64,000 nucleotides of DNA. Source: Parabacteroides distasonis ATCC 8503. Its GTDB lineage: Bacteria; Bacteroidota; Bacteroidia; Bacteroidales; Tannerellaceae. This document shows positions 8,911-16,535 of this stretch, one piece after another. Location: NCBI RefSeq assembly GCF_000012845.1, contig NC_009615.1, positions 333,501 to 397,500 of the forward strand, read 5' to 3'. A model generated the notes under the pieces. The model saw only the letters and a program-made list of their open reading frames with translations. It did not search any database and was not told where the DNA came from. Every line of letters starts with the position of its first letter. Within the stretch, counting starts at the first letter, position 1. The position numbers and the translations under genes were made by a program.

Positions 8911-8937
8911 GGTGCACTTTTCAATTAGTATCTACAC
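8911..8937 (-). repeat. IS21 right terminal inverted repeat
   Basis: This is the exact reverse complement of 6381-6407. Read on the minus strand, its GTG TAG terminates the truncated hipA, mirroring what happens to the glycosyltransferase at the left end. Confidence 0.92.
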
Positions 8938-9378
8938 GTTCTTCTCATGCAACACTTCTAAGGCCTTTTCTTGCAGCAGATCGAAATCAAGGGGCTCATG
9001 CGAAGTACCTATGCTGGTTTCCGGTTCGTATGTGAGTGCTCCCATACCCCCATTTCCCACTAGACTTAGACGGTCGAGCGCTGACAATTGGGTATCGTTG
9101 ATGCCTTCTTTGAGCAAGGCCTTATGCAAGAGGTAGCGACCATAGCCATCGGGCAGACTGTCTTCGAAAACACCGAAATTCCCATAAAAAGGTGAGGGCT
9201 TTGCGATGAATAATCCCGGTTTCAGCGGAAGTTCCAATGGGGATATACTGAAACCGTTGGAAAGCCATGCTTTATCGTATTCAAAGGCACACTGTTTGTT
9301 GTCGGGAGTGAGCGAAAGCGTCCCGACTATCTGTTCGTGATACTTTACGATAAGTCTTTCTATTTTTTTGATTCTCAT
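8932..9378 (-). pseudogene. hipA: HipA toxin, N-terminal fragment only
   Basis: The 148-residue product matches the HipA N-terminal domain (LPLKPGLFIAKPSPFYGNFGVFEDSLPDGYG, quoted here only as landmark region near residues 50-80, with GNGGMGALTYEP near 110). Full HipA serine/threonine kinases are about 400-440 residues; the whole catalytic kinase domain is missing. The reading frame runs into the IS21 end, which supplies the final Val codon and TAG stop. The start ATG overlaps the hipB stop by one base (TAATG), typical of translational coupling. Kinase activity is not possible from this fragment; antitoxin binding may be kept. Confidence 0.8.
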
Positions 9379-9713
9379 TACTTATGTACTTTTTTCTTGT
9401 TGGTATTCTTGCGGATTTGTAGTAGCTCCTCCATGGTGGAGTATTTTGGTTCGGAAAAAAGCTTCTTTATCTCCGAAGTGTAACCTAATGCCATTGCTAT
9501 GCCGATAAGGTTCTTGAGTGAGATAAGACCTTTCTGTTCGAATCGCACGATATTACTGACTGCTACACCTGCCTTCTCCGACACTTGTTCGCGTGTCAGA
9601 TTCTTCTCTATACGTCGCTTGCGGAAGTCGTTGGCTATTTCTTTAGCGATCTCATCCGGGTTGTCTAGCGTATAGTTGTCAAGAACTGATAACATATTAT
9701 TTGTTTCCTGCAT
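9378..9713 (-). CDS. hipB: HipB-like XRE-family antitoxin
   Basis: This 111-residue protein has a Cro/C1-type helix-turn-helix (RIEKNLTREQVSEKAGVAVSNIVRFEQ near residues 33-60, given in part) and a basic C-terminal tail ending KKVHK. It would bind its own promoter and neutralise HipA. It is the first gene of the pair and is intact. Because the partner toxin lacks its kinase domain, this is now an orphan antitoxin or simple regulator. A TACCTTTG -7 box lies about 35 bases upstream of the start. Confidence 0.82.
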   Translation of the reverse strand: MQETNNMLSVLDNYTLDNPDEIAKEIANDFRKRRIEKNLTREQVSEKAGVAVSNIVRFEQKGLISLKNLIGIAMALGYTSEIKKLFSEPKYSTMEELLQIRKNTNKKKVHK

Positions 9714-9747
9714 CTTTATTTGGATAATAGTAATATATTATTAGTTG

Positions 9748-9755
9748 CAAAGGTA
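9748..9755 (-). promoter_or_regulatory. -7 box for hipBA
   Basis: On the minus strand the sequence reads TACCTTTG, matching TAnnTTTG, about 35 bases before the hipB start. No clear -33 TTG is visible. Confidence 0.5.
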
Positions 9756-9814
9756 GTAAAAAGCTCTGTATTCTCATCGTCTTATGCGTGGCTTTTTAAA
9801 AGTTCAAGAAGATG

Positions 9815-9846
9815 TTTGTGGAATTAAATAAAAAACTCTATCTTTG
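9815..9846 (+). promoter_or_regulatory. Bacteroidetes promoter of rplU-rpmA
   Basis: TTTG at 9815-9818 and TATCTTTG at 9839-9846 are separated by 20 bases, the spacing expected for the Bacteroidetes primary sigma factor. Transcription should start near 9852, giving a leader of about 80 bases. Confidence 0.75.
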
Positions 9847-9874
9847 CACTCGATTTTCCGCAGAGGGTAAATAA

Positions 9875-9897
9875 GTGGAGCCGGAGACGGAGCCCAC
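9875..9897 (+). promoter_or_regulatory. Structured leader hairpin before rplU
   Basis: GTGG at 9875 pairs with CCAC at 9894-9897. Inside, CCG-GAGA-CGG forms a short stem with a GNRA tetraloop, the two helices being separated by a small internal loop. It is GC-rich against an AT-rich surround and lies in the 5' untranslated region of the L21 gene, so a ribosomal-protein autoregulatory leader is plausible. I cannot assign it to a named RNA family. Confidence 0.45.
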
Positions 9898-9934
9898 CCC
9901 CGGGACCTAACCTGTTTAAAAGATTTTAAGACAG

Positions 9935-10252
9935 ATGTACGTAATCGTAGAAATTAACGGACAACAGTTCAAGGCTGAGCAAGGCAAGAAATTGTTCGTT
10001 CATCACATTCAGAACGCGGAAAGCGGTGCTGTTGTGGAGTTTGACAAGGTGTTGTTAGTAGATAACAACGGTGAGGTAACAGTGGGTGTTCCTACTGTAG
10101 AGGGCGCAAAGGTAGTATGCGAGGTATTATCTCCGCTGGTAAAAGGTGACAAGGTGCTGGTATTCCACAAGAAGAGAAGAAAAGGTTACCGTAAATTGAA
10201 CGGTCACCGTCAGCAGTTCACTGAGGTGAGTATTAAAGAAGTTATTGCTTAA
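9935..10252 (+). CDS. rplU: 50S ribosomal protein L21
   Basis: The 105-residue protein has the L21 hallmarks: start [20 protein letters not shown], central VEFDKVLLV, and a basic C-terminal [15 protein letters not shown] followed by FTEVSI. It is a component of the large ribosomal subunit, binding 23S rRNA. It is followed 22 bases later by rpmA (L27), the near-universal pairing. It is transcribed from the promoter at 9815 with a structured leader. Confidence 0.98.
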   Translation: MYVIVEINGQQFKAEQGKKLFVHHIQNAESGAVVEFDKVLLVDNNGEVTVGVPTVEGAKVVCEVLSPLVKGDKVLVFHKKRRKGYRKLNGHRQQFTEVSIKEVIA

Positions 10253-10274
10253 CGTTTAAAGGAGAAGAAAAGAA

Positions 10275-10541
10275 ATGGCACATAAAAAAGGTGTGGGTAG
10301 TTCTAAGAACGGCCGTGAATCACAAAGTAAAAGATTAGGTGTTAAGCTTTTTGGTGGTGAGGTTGCTAAAGCTGGTAACATCATCGTTCGTCAAAGAGGT
10401 ACGGTTCATCATCCGGGCGAGAACGTAGGTATCGGTAAGGATCATACGTTGTATGCGTTGGTAGATGGCGTTGTTACTTTCCGTAGAGGAAAAGAAAACA
10501 GATCATTTGTTTCTGTAAAAGAAGTTGTTGCTGAGGCTTAA
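10275..10541 (+). CDS. rpmA: 50S ribosomal protein L27
   Basis: The 88-residue protein begins [20 protein letters not shown], the classical mature L27 N terminus that reaches the peptidyl transferase centre. There is no cleavable Firmicutes-type extension. A good ribosome binding region (GGAGAAG) precedes the start. It is followed by a strong intrinsic terminator at 10565. Confidence 0.98.
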   Translation: MAHKKGVGSSKNGRESQSKRLGVKLFGGEVAKAGNIIVRQRGTVHHPGENVGIGKDHTLYALVDGVVTFRRGKENRSFVSVKEVVAEA

Positions 10542-10564
10542 GTTTCTGCGACCAAAGAATAAGG

Positions 10565-10598
10565 AAAAGGATATCCTGAAAAGGGGTATCCTTTTTTT
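10565..10598 (+). terminator. Intrinsic terminator after rpmA
   Basis: AAAGGATATCC pairs with GGGGTATCCTTT across a short loop and runs into seven T residues. Confidence 0.85.
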
Positions 10599-10631
10599 AT
10601 TGCCGATGATAATAAACGTTATGAAGTAAAT

Positions 10632-10664
10632 TTTGGAACATATATAAATAAACTTGTAACTTTG
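10632..10664 (+). promoter_or_regulatory. Promoter of purF-like gene
   Basis: TTTG at 10632-10635 and TAACTTTG at 10657-10664 are 21 bases apart, a good Bacteroidetes -33/-7 pair. The leader to ATG 10698 is about 27 bases. Confidence 0.7.
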
Positions 10665-10697
10665 CGGTCTCAAACATAAATACAAACATAAAAAACA

Positions 10698-12104
10698 ATG
10701 GGTGGTTTTTTCGGAACTATTTCTAAAGGAGCCTGTATTACGGATTTATTCTATGGTACAGACTACAATTCTCATCTAGGAACCCGCAGAGGCGGTATGG
10801 CTACGTACGATAAGGAAGAAGGGTTTACGCGTTCGATCCACAATCTGGAGAATTCTTATTTCCGCACCAAGTTTGAACCGGGGCTTCCTAAATTCAAAGG
10901 AAAAGCCGGGATCGGTATTATCAGCGATACGGATGCGCAGCCTATCGTTATCAACTCTCACTTAGGTAAATTCGCGATCGTGACGGTGGCGAAGATTAAT
11001 AATCTGGACGAGCTGGAAAAGGAGTTATTGGAAGCGAACATGCATTTCTCGGAATTGAGTTCCGGAAAAACGAATCAGACGGAGTTAGTCGCTTTGCTGA
11101 TTACACAAGGCAAGGACTTCGTGGAGGGTATTGAGAATGTTTACAATAAGATAAAGGGCTCTTGCTCTATGTTGCTCCTGACGGAGGATGGTATTATCGC
11201 CGCCCGTGATAAGTGGGGGCGTACGCCGATCGTAATCGGGAAGAAAGACGGAGCTTATGCGGCGACCAGTGAGTCTAGCAGTCTTCCGAACTTGGATTAT
11301 GAGATCGAGAAATTTATAGGCCCGGGCGAGATCGTCCGTTTGCGTGCCGATGGTATGGAGCAGATGCGTAAACCGAATGAAGGGATGCAGGTCTGCTCTT
11401 TCCTTTGGGTGTATTATGGATTTCCGGTTTCTTGCTATGAGGGTAAGAACGTGGAGGATGTCCGGTTTATGAGTGGATATAAGATGGGGCAGAAGGATGA
11501 CTCGGAGGTGGATTGCGCCTGTGGTATACCGGACTCCGGCGTGGGTATGGCCTTGGGATATGCGGAAGGTAAGGGGGTGCCTTATCATCGGGCTATCGCT
11601 AAGTATACACCGACGTGGCCTCGTAGTTTTACCCCGGCTAACCAAGAGATGCGTGCTTTGGTGGCTAAGATGAAATTGATACCGAACCGTGCGATGCTGG
11701 AAGGCAGACGCATCCTTTTCTGCGACGACTCGATCGTGCGTGGTACACAGCTTCGTGATAACGTGAAGATCTTATATGATTATGGGGCGAAAGAGGTACA
11801 TATGCGTATCGCTTGCCCTCCATTGATTTATAGTTGCCCGTTTATCGGTTTTACTTCTTCCAAGAGTCCTTTGGAGTTGATAACTCGTCAGATTATCAAG
11901 GAACTGGAAGGGGATGAGAATAAGAATCTGGATAAATATGCTACGACAGACTCTCCGGAATATAAGAAGATGGTCGGAATTATCGCCGAGCGTTTCGGGT
12001 TGAGTTCCTTGAAGTTTAATACGCTGGAAACCTTGGTGGAGGCGATCGGCTTGCCTAAGTGTAAGGTTTGTACGCACTGCTTCGACGGTTCAAGCTGCTT
12101 TTGA
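10698..12104 (+). CDS. PurF-like phosphoribosyltransferase lacking glutaminase Cys
   Basis: This 468-residue protein is homologous over its length to amidophosphoribosyltransferase, which makes phosphoribosylamine from PRPP and glutamine. The PRPP loop LFCDDSIVRGTQ (about 340-351) is intact. Cysteines at 233, 380, 458 and 461 fall where the Bacillus-type enzyme ligates a 4Fe-4S cluster. The glutaminase half is degenerate: the protein starts MGGFFGT where PurF has the MCGI nucleophile, and the NGN oxyanion segment is replaced by TVAKINN near residue 97. It may use ammonia, act on another substrate, or be regulatory. Annotating it simply as PurF would be misleading. It is monocistronic, with its own promoter and terminator. 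Confidence 0.85.
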   Translation: MGGFFGTISKGACITDLFYGTDYNSHLGTRRGGMATYDKEEGFTRSIHNLENSYFRTKFEPGLPKFKGKAGIGIISDTDAQPIVINSHLGKFAIVTVAKINNLDELEKELLEANMHFSELSSGKTNQTELVALLITQGKDFVEGIENVYNKIKGSCSMLLLTEDGIIAARDKWGRTPIVIGKKDGAYAATSESSSLPNLDYEIEKFIGPGEIVRLRADGMEQMRKPNEGMQVCSFLWVYYGFPVSCYEGKNVEDVRFMSGYKMGQKDDSEVDCACGIPDSGVGMALGYAEGKGVPYHRAIAKYTPTWPRSFTPANQEMRALVAKMKLIPNRAMLEGRRILFCDDSIVRGTQLRDNVKILYDYGAKEVHMRIACPPLIYSCPFIGFTSSKSPLELITRQIIKELEGDENKNLDKYATTDSPEYKKMVGIIAERFGLSSLKFNTLETLVEAIGLPKCKVCTHCFDGSSCF

Positions 12105-12127
12105 TGACATTTTTTGAGAGAAACAGG

Positions 12128-12159
12128 AATAGCGGGACAATTTGTCTCGCTATTTTTTT
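12128..12159 (+). terminator. Intrinsic terminator after purF-like gene
   Basis: AATAGCGGGAC pairs with GTCTCGCTATT around a short AATTT loop and is followed by a run of T. Confidence 0.85.
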
Positions 12160-12210
12160 GTCATGTAACTTGCTTTGTCTACTTTTATGGCTGTTTTAAA
12201 AGAGTGAGTT

Positions 12211-13431
12211 ATGACAGTTTTAGATAGATTTTTAAAGTACGTTACGTTCGATACCCAGTCGAACGAGGAGACGGGTACGACTCCTAGTACGCCGGGACAA
12301 CGTGTCTTTGCCGAGGCTTTGGTGAAGGAATTGGAAGCGATTGGTATGGAGGAGATCTCCTTGGATGAGAATAGTTATGTAATGGCTACTCTGCCGGCTA
12401 ATACGGACGAGAAAATCCCGACTATCGGTTTTATCGCTCATTTGGATACGAGTCCGGATATGTCGGGTAAGAATGTCCAGCCTCGTATCGTGACTTATCT
12501 GGGTGGTGATATTGTCTTGGATGCGGAAGAAAATGTTGTACTATCTCAATCGATGTTCCCAGAGCTTTCAGATTATAAGGGACAGGATATTATCGTAACG
12601 AATGGTAAGACTTTATTAGGTGCCGATGATAAGGGAGGTGTAGCCGCTATCGTCGCCTCTATGCAATATTTGAAGGATCATCCGGAGATCAAGCACGGTA
12701 AGATCCGTATCGCTTTTACCCCGGATGAGGAAATCGGACAAGGTGCCGATCATTTCGACGTGGAGAAGTTCGGTTGTGATTGGGGATATACGATTGATGG
12801 TGGACAAATCGGTGAGTTGGAATATGAGAATTTCAATGCCGCCGGCGCTAAGATTATCTTCAAGGGCTTGAACGTACATCCGGGATACGCCAAGGATAAG
12901 ATGCAAAACGCTTCCTTGCGTGCGATCGAGTTTGCTTCTTGGTTGCCGGCCGAGCAACGTCCGGAGCATACGACTGGTTATGAGGGATTCTTCCATTTGA
13001 CCGGTATGACCGGTTCGGTCGAGGAAGCTACTCTATCTTACATCATCCGTGACCATGACCGGAAGTTGTTCGAGGAGAAGAAAGAATTGCTTCGTACGTT
13101 GGTTGATAAGATGAATGAAGCGCATCCGGGATGTGCGCATTTAGAGCTTCGGGATCAATATTACAATATGCGCGAGGTCGTGGAGCCCCAGAAGCATATC
13201 GTTGATTTGGCGTTTGAGGCGATGACCTCCGTTGGGGTAGAACCGATCGTGAAACCGATCCGGGGAGGTACGGATGGTGCCCGCCTGTCGTTTATGGGAT
13301 TGCCTTGCCCGAATATTTTCGCGGGAGGCCTGAATTTTCACGGACGTTATGAGTTCTTGCCCGTTCGTTCGTTGGAAAAGAGTATGGAAACAGTTATAAA
13401 AATCATAGAGCTATCGGCTCGTAAATCTTAA
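12211..13431 (+). CDS. pepT: Peptidase T (tripeptide aminopeptidase)
   Basis: The 406-residue metallopeptidase of family M20B releases the N-terminal residue from tripeptides in the cytoplasm. Zn-site motifs are visible: [12 protein letters not shown] near 80, [13 protein letters not shown] near 135, [14 protein letters not shown] near 172, and TIDGG near 195. A C-terminal [17 protein letters not shown] near 350 and the late His in FHGRYEF complete the family signature. Length is normal. It lies in the same direction as gcvT, 13 bases upstream, and they are probably cotranscribed. Confidence 0.95.
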
Positions 13432-13444
13432 ATGCAATAATTAC

Positions 13445-14530
13445 ATGAAAACAACTCCGTTTACCGACGTGCATATCGCCTTGGGCGCGAAGATGCACGA
13501 ATTCGCAGGTTTCAATATGCCTATCGAATATTCCGGAATTATCGACGAACACATGACTGTAGTGAATGGTGTAGGTGTGTTTGATGTTTCCCACATGGGC
13601 GAGTTTTGGGTAAAAGGCCCGAACGCCTTGGCTTTCATTCAAAGCGTAACTTCTAACGACGCTTCTGTCTTGCCGCTTGGTAAGGCTCAATATACTTGCT
13701 TCCCGAACGACAAGGGAGGTATCGTGGATGACCTTTTGGTATATCATTACGAGCCGGAGAAATATTTGCTGGTCGTAAACGCCGGTAATATCGACAAGGA
13801 TTGGGAATGGTGCGTAAGCCATAATACGGTAGGTGCCGAATTGGAGAATTCTTCCGACCGTACGGCTCAATTGGCTATCCAAGGACCGAAAGCACAGGAG
13901 GTTCTTCAACGTCTTACTCCGGTTGATTTATCTTCTATTCCTTACTATTCATTTGTGACGGGTGAGTTCGCCGGTTGCAAGAACGTGATTATCTCCAACA
14001 CGGGGTATACCGGTGCGGGTGGCTTCGAGTTGTATTTCTATCCGAGTGATGGGATGACGATTTGGAACGCTATCTTCGAGGCTGGAAAGCCGGAAGGGAT
14101 CAAGCCGATCGGTTTGGGAGCACGTGATACACTTCGTCTTGAGATGGGCTTCTGTCTGTATGGAAATGATTTGGATGATACGACTTCTCCGATCGAGGCT
14201 GGTTTAGGCTGGATCACGAAGTTCGCCGAGGGTAAGAACTTTACGAATCGTGCGGAATTGGAGCGTCAGAAGAAAGAGGGCGTAACCCGTAAGTTGTGTG
14301 CTTTCGAGTTGCAGGAAAAGGGAATTCCCCGTCATGGCTATGAGATCGCCGATGCGGAAGGGAATGTAATTGGCGTGGTTACTTCCGGTACGATGTCTCC
14401 GGTATTGAAGAAGGGGATCGGTATGGGATACGTGAAACCTGAGTTTGCGAAAGCTGGTACGGATATCTTTATCAAGGTGCGTAATAAGAACTTGAAGGCT
14501 CAAGTGGTAAAGGCTCCTTTCCGTAAATAA
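13445..14530 (+). CDS. gcvT: Aminomethyltransferase, glycine cleavage T protein
   Basis: The 361-residue T protein transfers the methylene group from the H-protein-bound aminomethyl intermediate to tetrahydrofolate, releasing ammonia. Family landmarks are [17 protein letters not shown] near residue 20, [11 protein letters not shown] near 45, [13 protein letters not shown] near 185, and [15 protein letters not shown] near 230. The catalytic Asp in the DVSHMGE/GTM family pattern is kept. Length is typical. gcvP and gcvH are not in the window. No glycine riboswitch is seen in the 13-base gap to pepT. Confidence 0.96.
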
Positions 14531-14556
14531 GAGATAAGGCTATCTATAAATAGTTC

Positions 14557-14592
14557 GAAGGCGATGTTCCTCACGGAGCACCGCCTTCCTTA
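14557..14592. terminator. Hairpin between convergent genes
   Basis: GAAGGCG at 14557 pairs with CGCCTTC ending at 14588, with a partly paired interior. It lies between gcvT (+) and the DUF4251-like gene (-). There is only a weak T-run, so it may act mainly as a transcript-end stabiliser. Confidence 0.55.
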
Positions 14593-14613
14593 TTATAGAA
14601 AAGTTGGACATGA

Positions 14614-15201
14614 TTAATATGTTGTTCCCTGGAAAATGTTCGATTGTGAGTACGGAAGTAGGGTACCGGTCATTCTCAAGTTTCTACCGGAGAAGTTCGG
14701 GTCTACGGTAACGGTTGCGTTGTTTGTTCCGTTGGTAAGCATCAAGCTAACGGTAGCGGAGATAAACACACCCTGTACGTTCATGTTCAGATAAACATTG
14801 CCCTTGTCATCCTGCTTGGTCTGGATATTGGAGGCGCTACCTTGTACGGTGATACCACCTAATCCGTTAGGACCGGGATACGGAGAGTTGGACGCGATCT
14901 GGACCATAGCCTGTCCGTCATTCAAAGATACGAAGTTCGTATTTGAATTTACGTAGAATACCTGTCCGTTCATCGGTTGTATGTTGTTAGCCTCCAATAC
15001 GAATGATTGGTTGTTGATAGCTTGTACAGCGGCGTTAAACTCTTCTTGGCCTTCTACGGCATCTTGTGCCAGACGCTCTTGTTTCTTGATTTCTCTCTCT
15101 ACTTTTTTGGCTTCCTTTGTTATCGATTTTTGAGCCATTACTTGTGTCATTCCGCACATAGCGACAGCGAGAACGACGATAAAAGATACAATTCTTTTCA
15201 T
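14614..15201 (-). CDS. Secreted DUF4251-like protein
   Basis: The 195-residue protein has a clear signal peptide (MKRIVSFIVVLAVAMCGMTQ, cleavage after VMAQ), a charged helical linker (KEAKKVEREIKKQERLAQ), then a beta-rich domain with FVLEANNIQPMNGQ and FVSLNDGQAMVQ. These features are as I recall for the DUF4251 family of Bacteroidetes periplasmic proteins. The biochemical function is unknown. It is convergent with gcvT and appears monocistronic. Confidence 0.75.
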   Translation of the reverse strand: MKRIVSFIVVLAVAMCGMTQVMAQKSITKEAKKVEREIKKQERLAQDAVEGQEEFNAAVQAINNQSFVLEANNIQPMNGQVFYVNSNTNFVSLNDGQAMVQIASNSPYPGPNGLGGITVQGSASNIQTKQDDKGNVYLNMNVQGVFISATVSLMLTNGTNNATVTVDPNFSGRNLRMTGTLLPYSQSNIFQGTTY

Positions 15202-15332
15202 ACTTGATTTAGTTTTAAAACGGTTTTAAATTGTATAGATTAAACAGCGTCGTTGCGAAAAAGTTCCTGTGACTTATCCTTTTTATAGATACAATAACAT
15301 TTCCACGGAGTATTTATGTTAAACAGAAATCG

Positions 15333-15340
15333 TACATTTG
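15333..15340 (+). promoter_or_regulatory. -7 box for oxidoreductase gene
   Basis: TACATTTG matches TAnnTTTG 27 bases before the start codon. No convincing -33 element is seen. Confidence 0.45.
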
Positions 15341-15367
15341 TAAGCGAAGAACATAATACGATAGAAT

Positions 15368-16381
15368 ATGGATAAAGTACGTTTTGGTGTAGTCGGAACC
15401 AATTTCATAAGTGATTGGGTAATTGCCGGAGCCCGGCAGGATGAGCGTTTTGAACTGGTAGCTGTATATTCGAGAACTCAGGAGACGGCGGATGCTTTCG
15501 CCTCGAAACATAATATACCGTATACGTTTACCTCCTTGGAGGAGATGGCGAAAAGCCCGTTGATCGACGCCGTGTATATTGCCTCCCCGAACTTCCTTCA
15601 TGCCTCCCAGAGTATTCTTTGCATGAGCTATGGTAAGCATGTTCTTTGCGAGAAACCCTTCGCTTCCAACGCGAAAGAAGTACGTGCGATGATCGAGGCT
15701 TCCCGTACCTATAATGTCACGTTGATGGAGGCGATGAAGCCTACGCTTACGCCGAACTTTCTTGCCGTGCGAGAGAATCTTGGGCGTGTAGGTACGGTTC
15801 GTCGTTATTTCGCCTGCTATTGCCAGTATTCCTCCCGTTATGATAAGTTCAAGGAAGGAATCGTGTTGAACGCTTTCAAGCCGGAGTTGTCTAATGGGGC
15901 CATGATGGATATCGGTATTTATACGGTCTATCCGATGGTTGTCTTGTTTGGTCGCCCTAAGAAGATAGATGCCTCGGGCATAGTCCTGTCCTCAGGAGCG
16001 GACGGGCAAGGGGCTGTGAATTTCTTGTATGAGGGGATGAACGCCACGGTGCTTTATTCTAAGATCGCCAACTCCGCCTTGCCTACCGAGATACAAGGGG
16101 AGGAGGGGAACTTGACCTTGGACCGGATCAATATCATCCGTAAAGTGACGTATTCTCCTCGTTTAGCTCCGGCGATGGGAAAAGGCCCGGAACCGGTTCC
16201 GGAAGACCTAAGCGTGGTCGCCGATAAGGATGAGTACTATTATGAGGTAGCGGAATTTATCAACCTCGTCTTGTCTGGCAAGCGGGAGTCAGAAATCAAT
16301 AGCCTTGATAATTCTTTGATTACATTGGAGATTATCGATGAAGTACGCCGGCAGTTGGGAATTGTCTATCCGGCGGATTGA
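15368..16381 (+). CDS. Gfo/Idh/MocA-family oxidoreductase
   Basis: This 337-residue protein has an N-terminal Rossmann fold (VRFGVVGTNFISDWVIAGA), the conserved VLCEKPFASNAKEV near residue 95 carrying the catalytic-type Lys, and a C-terminal alpha/beta domain with MMDIGIYTVYPMV near 180. Family members are NAD(P)-dependent dehydrogenases of sugars and cyclitols or glycosidase-like redox enzymes. No specific substrate can be assigned. It is followed by a tandem palindrome array and then the mks operon. Confidence 0.85.
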   Translation: MDKVRFGVVGTNFISDWVIAGARQDERFELVAVYSRTQETADAFASKHNIPYTFTSLEEMAKSPLIDAVYIASPNFLHASQSILCMSYGKHVLCEKPFASNAKEVRAMIEASRTYNVTLMEAMKPTLTPNFLAVRENLGRVGTVRRYFACYCQYSSRYDKFKEGIVLNAFKPELSNGAMMDIGIYTVYPMVVLFGRPKKIDASGIVLSSGADGQGAVNFLYEGMNATVLYSKIANSALPTEIQGEEGNLTLDRINIIRKVTYSPRLAPAMGKGPEPVPEDLSVVADKDEYYYEVAEFINLVLSGKRESEINSLDNSLITLEIIDEVRRQLGIVYPAD

Positions 16382-16402
16382 TAACTCTTCGTGATTTTCC
16401 TC

Positions 16403-16492
16403 TTTTTCCATCGGGGTGAAAAACTTTTTCCACCGTGATGAAAAAGCTTTTTCACTACGATGGAAATCCTTTTTCATCACGGAGAAAAAAGG
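16403..16492. repeat. Tandem palindrome array A (4 units, ~22 bp)
   Basis: Four imperfect palindromes of the form TTTTTC-N9-GAAAAA follow each other. Their centres are near 16413, 16435, 16458 and 16479.5, a spacing of 22-23 bases. Neighbouring units differ in the middle bases and in one arm end. The array lies between the oxidoreductase stop and the mksF promoter region. It could fold as several alternative hairpins and may terminate transcription. Confidence 0.75.
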
Positions 16493-16509
16493 GTTACTTG
16501 TATTTTTAT

Positions 16510-16517
16510 TACCTTTG
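16510..16517 (+). promoter_or_regulatory. -7 box for mks operon
   Basis: TACCTTTG lies 18 bases before the preferred mksF start at 16536. The -33 region falls in the end of array A and shows no clear TTG. Confidence 0.5.
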
Positions 16518-16535
16518 TGTCCTTAATTGTTTAGG

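Larger units (their letters stand above)
6381..8937 (-). mobile_element. IS21-family insertion sequence, complete
   Basis: The element spans about 2557 bases between perfect 27-base inverted repeats at 6381-6407 and 8911-8937. It encodes IstA and IstB on the minus strand, the defining pair of IS21. Imperfect internal copies of the terminal word lie 23-24 bases further in at each end (6414-6430 and 8887-8903), as expected for the multiple transposase-binding sites of this family. The flanks (GGCTAAAA on the left, GTTCTTCT on the right) do not share a target duplication. Both flanking genes are truncated at the element, so it marks a rearrangement junction. Confidence 0.93.

Noticed and set aside
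6381..8937. Simple insertion of the IS into one glycosyltransferase
   Set aside because: The far side continues into hipA on the other strand and not into the glycosyltransferase, and there is no target duplication.
13432..13444. Glycine riboswitch before gcvT
   Set aside because: The gap to pepT is only 13 bases.
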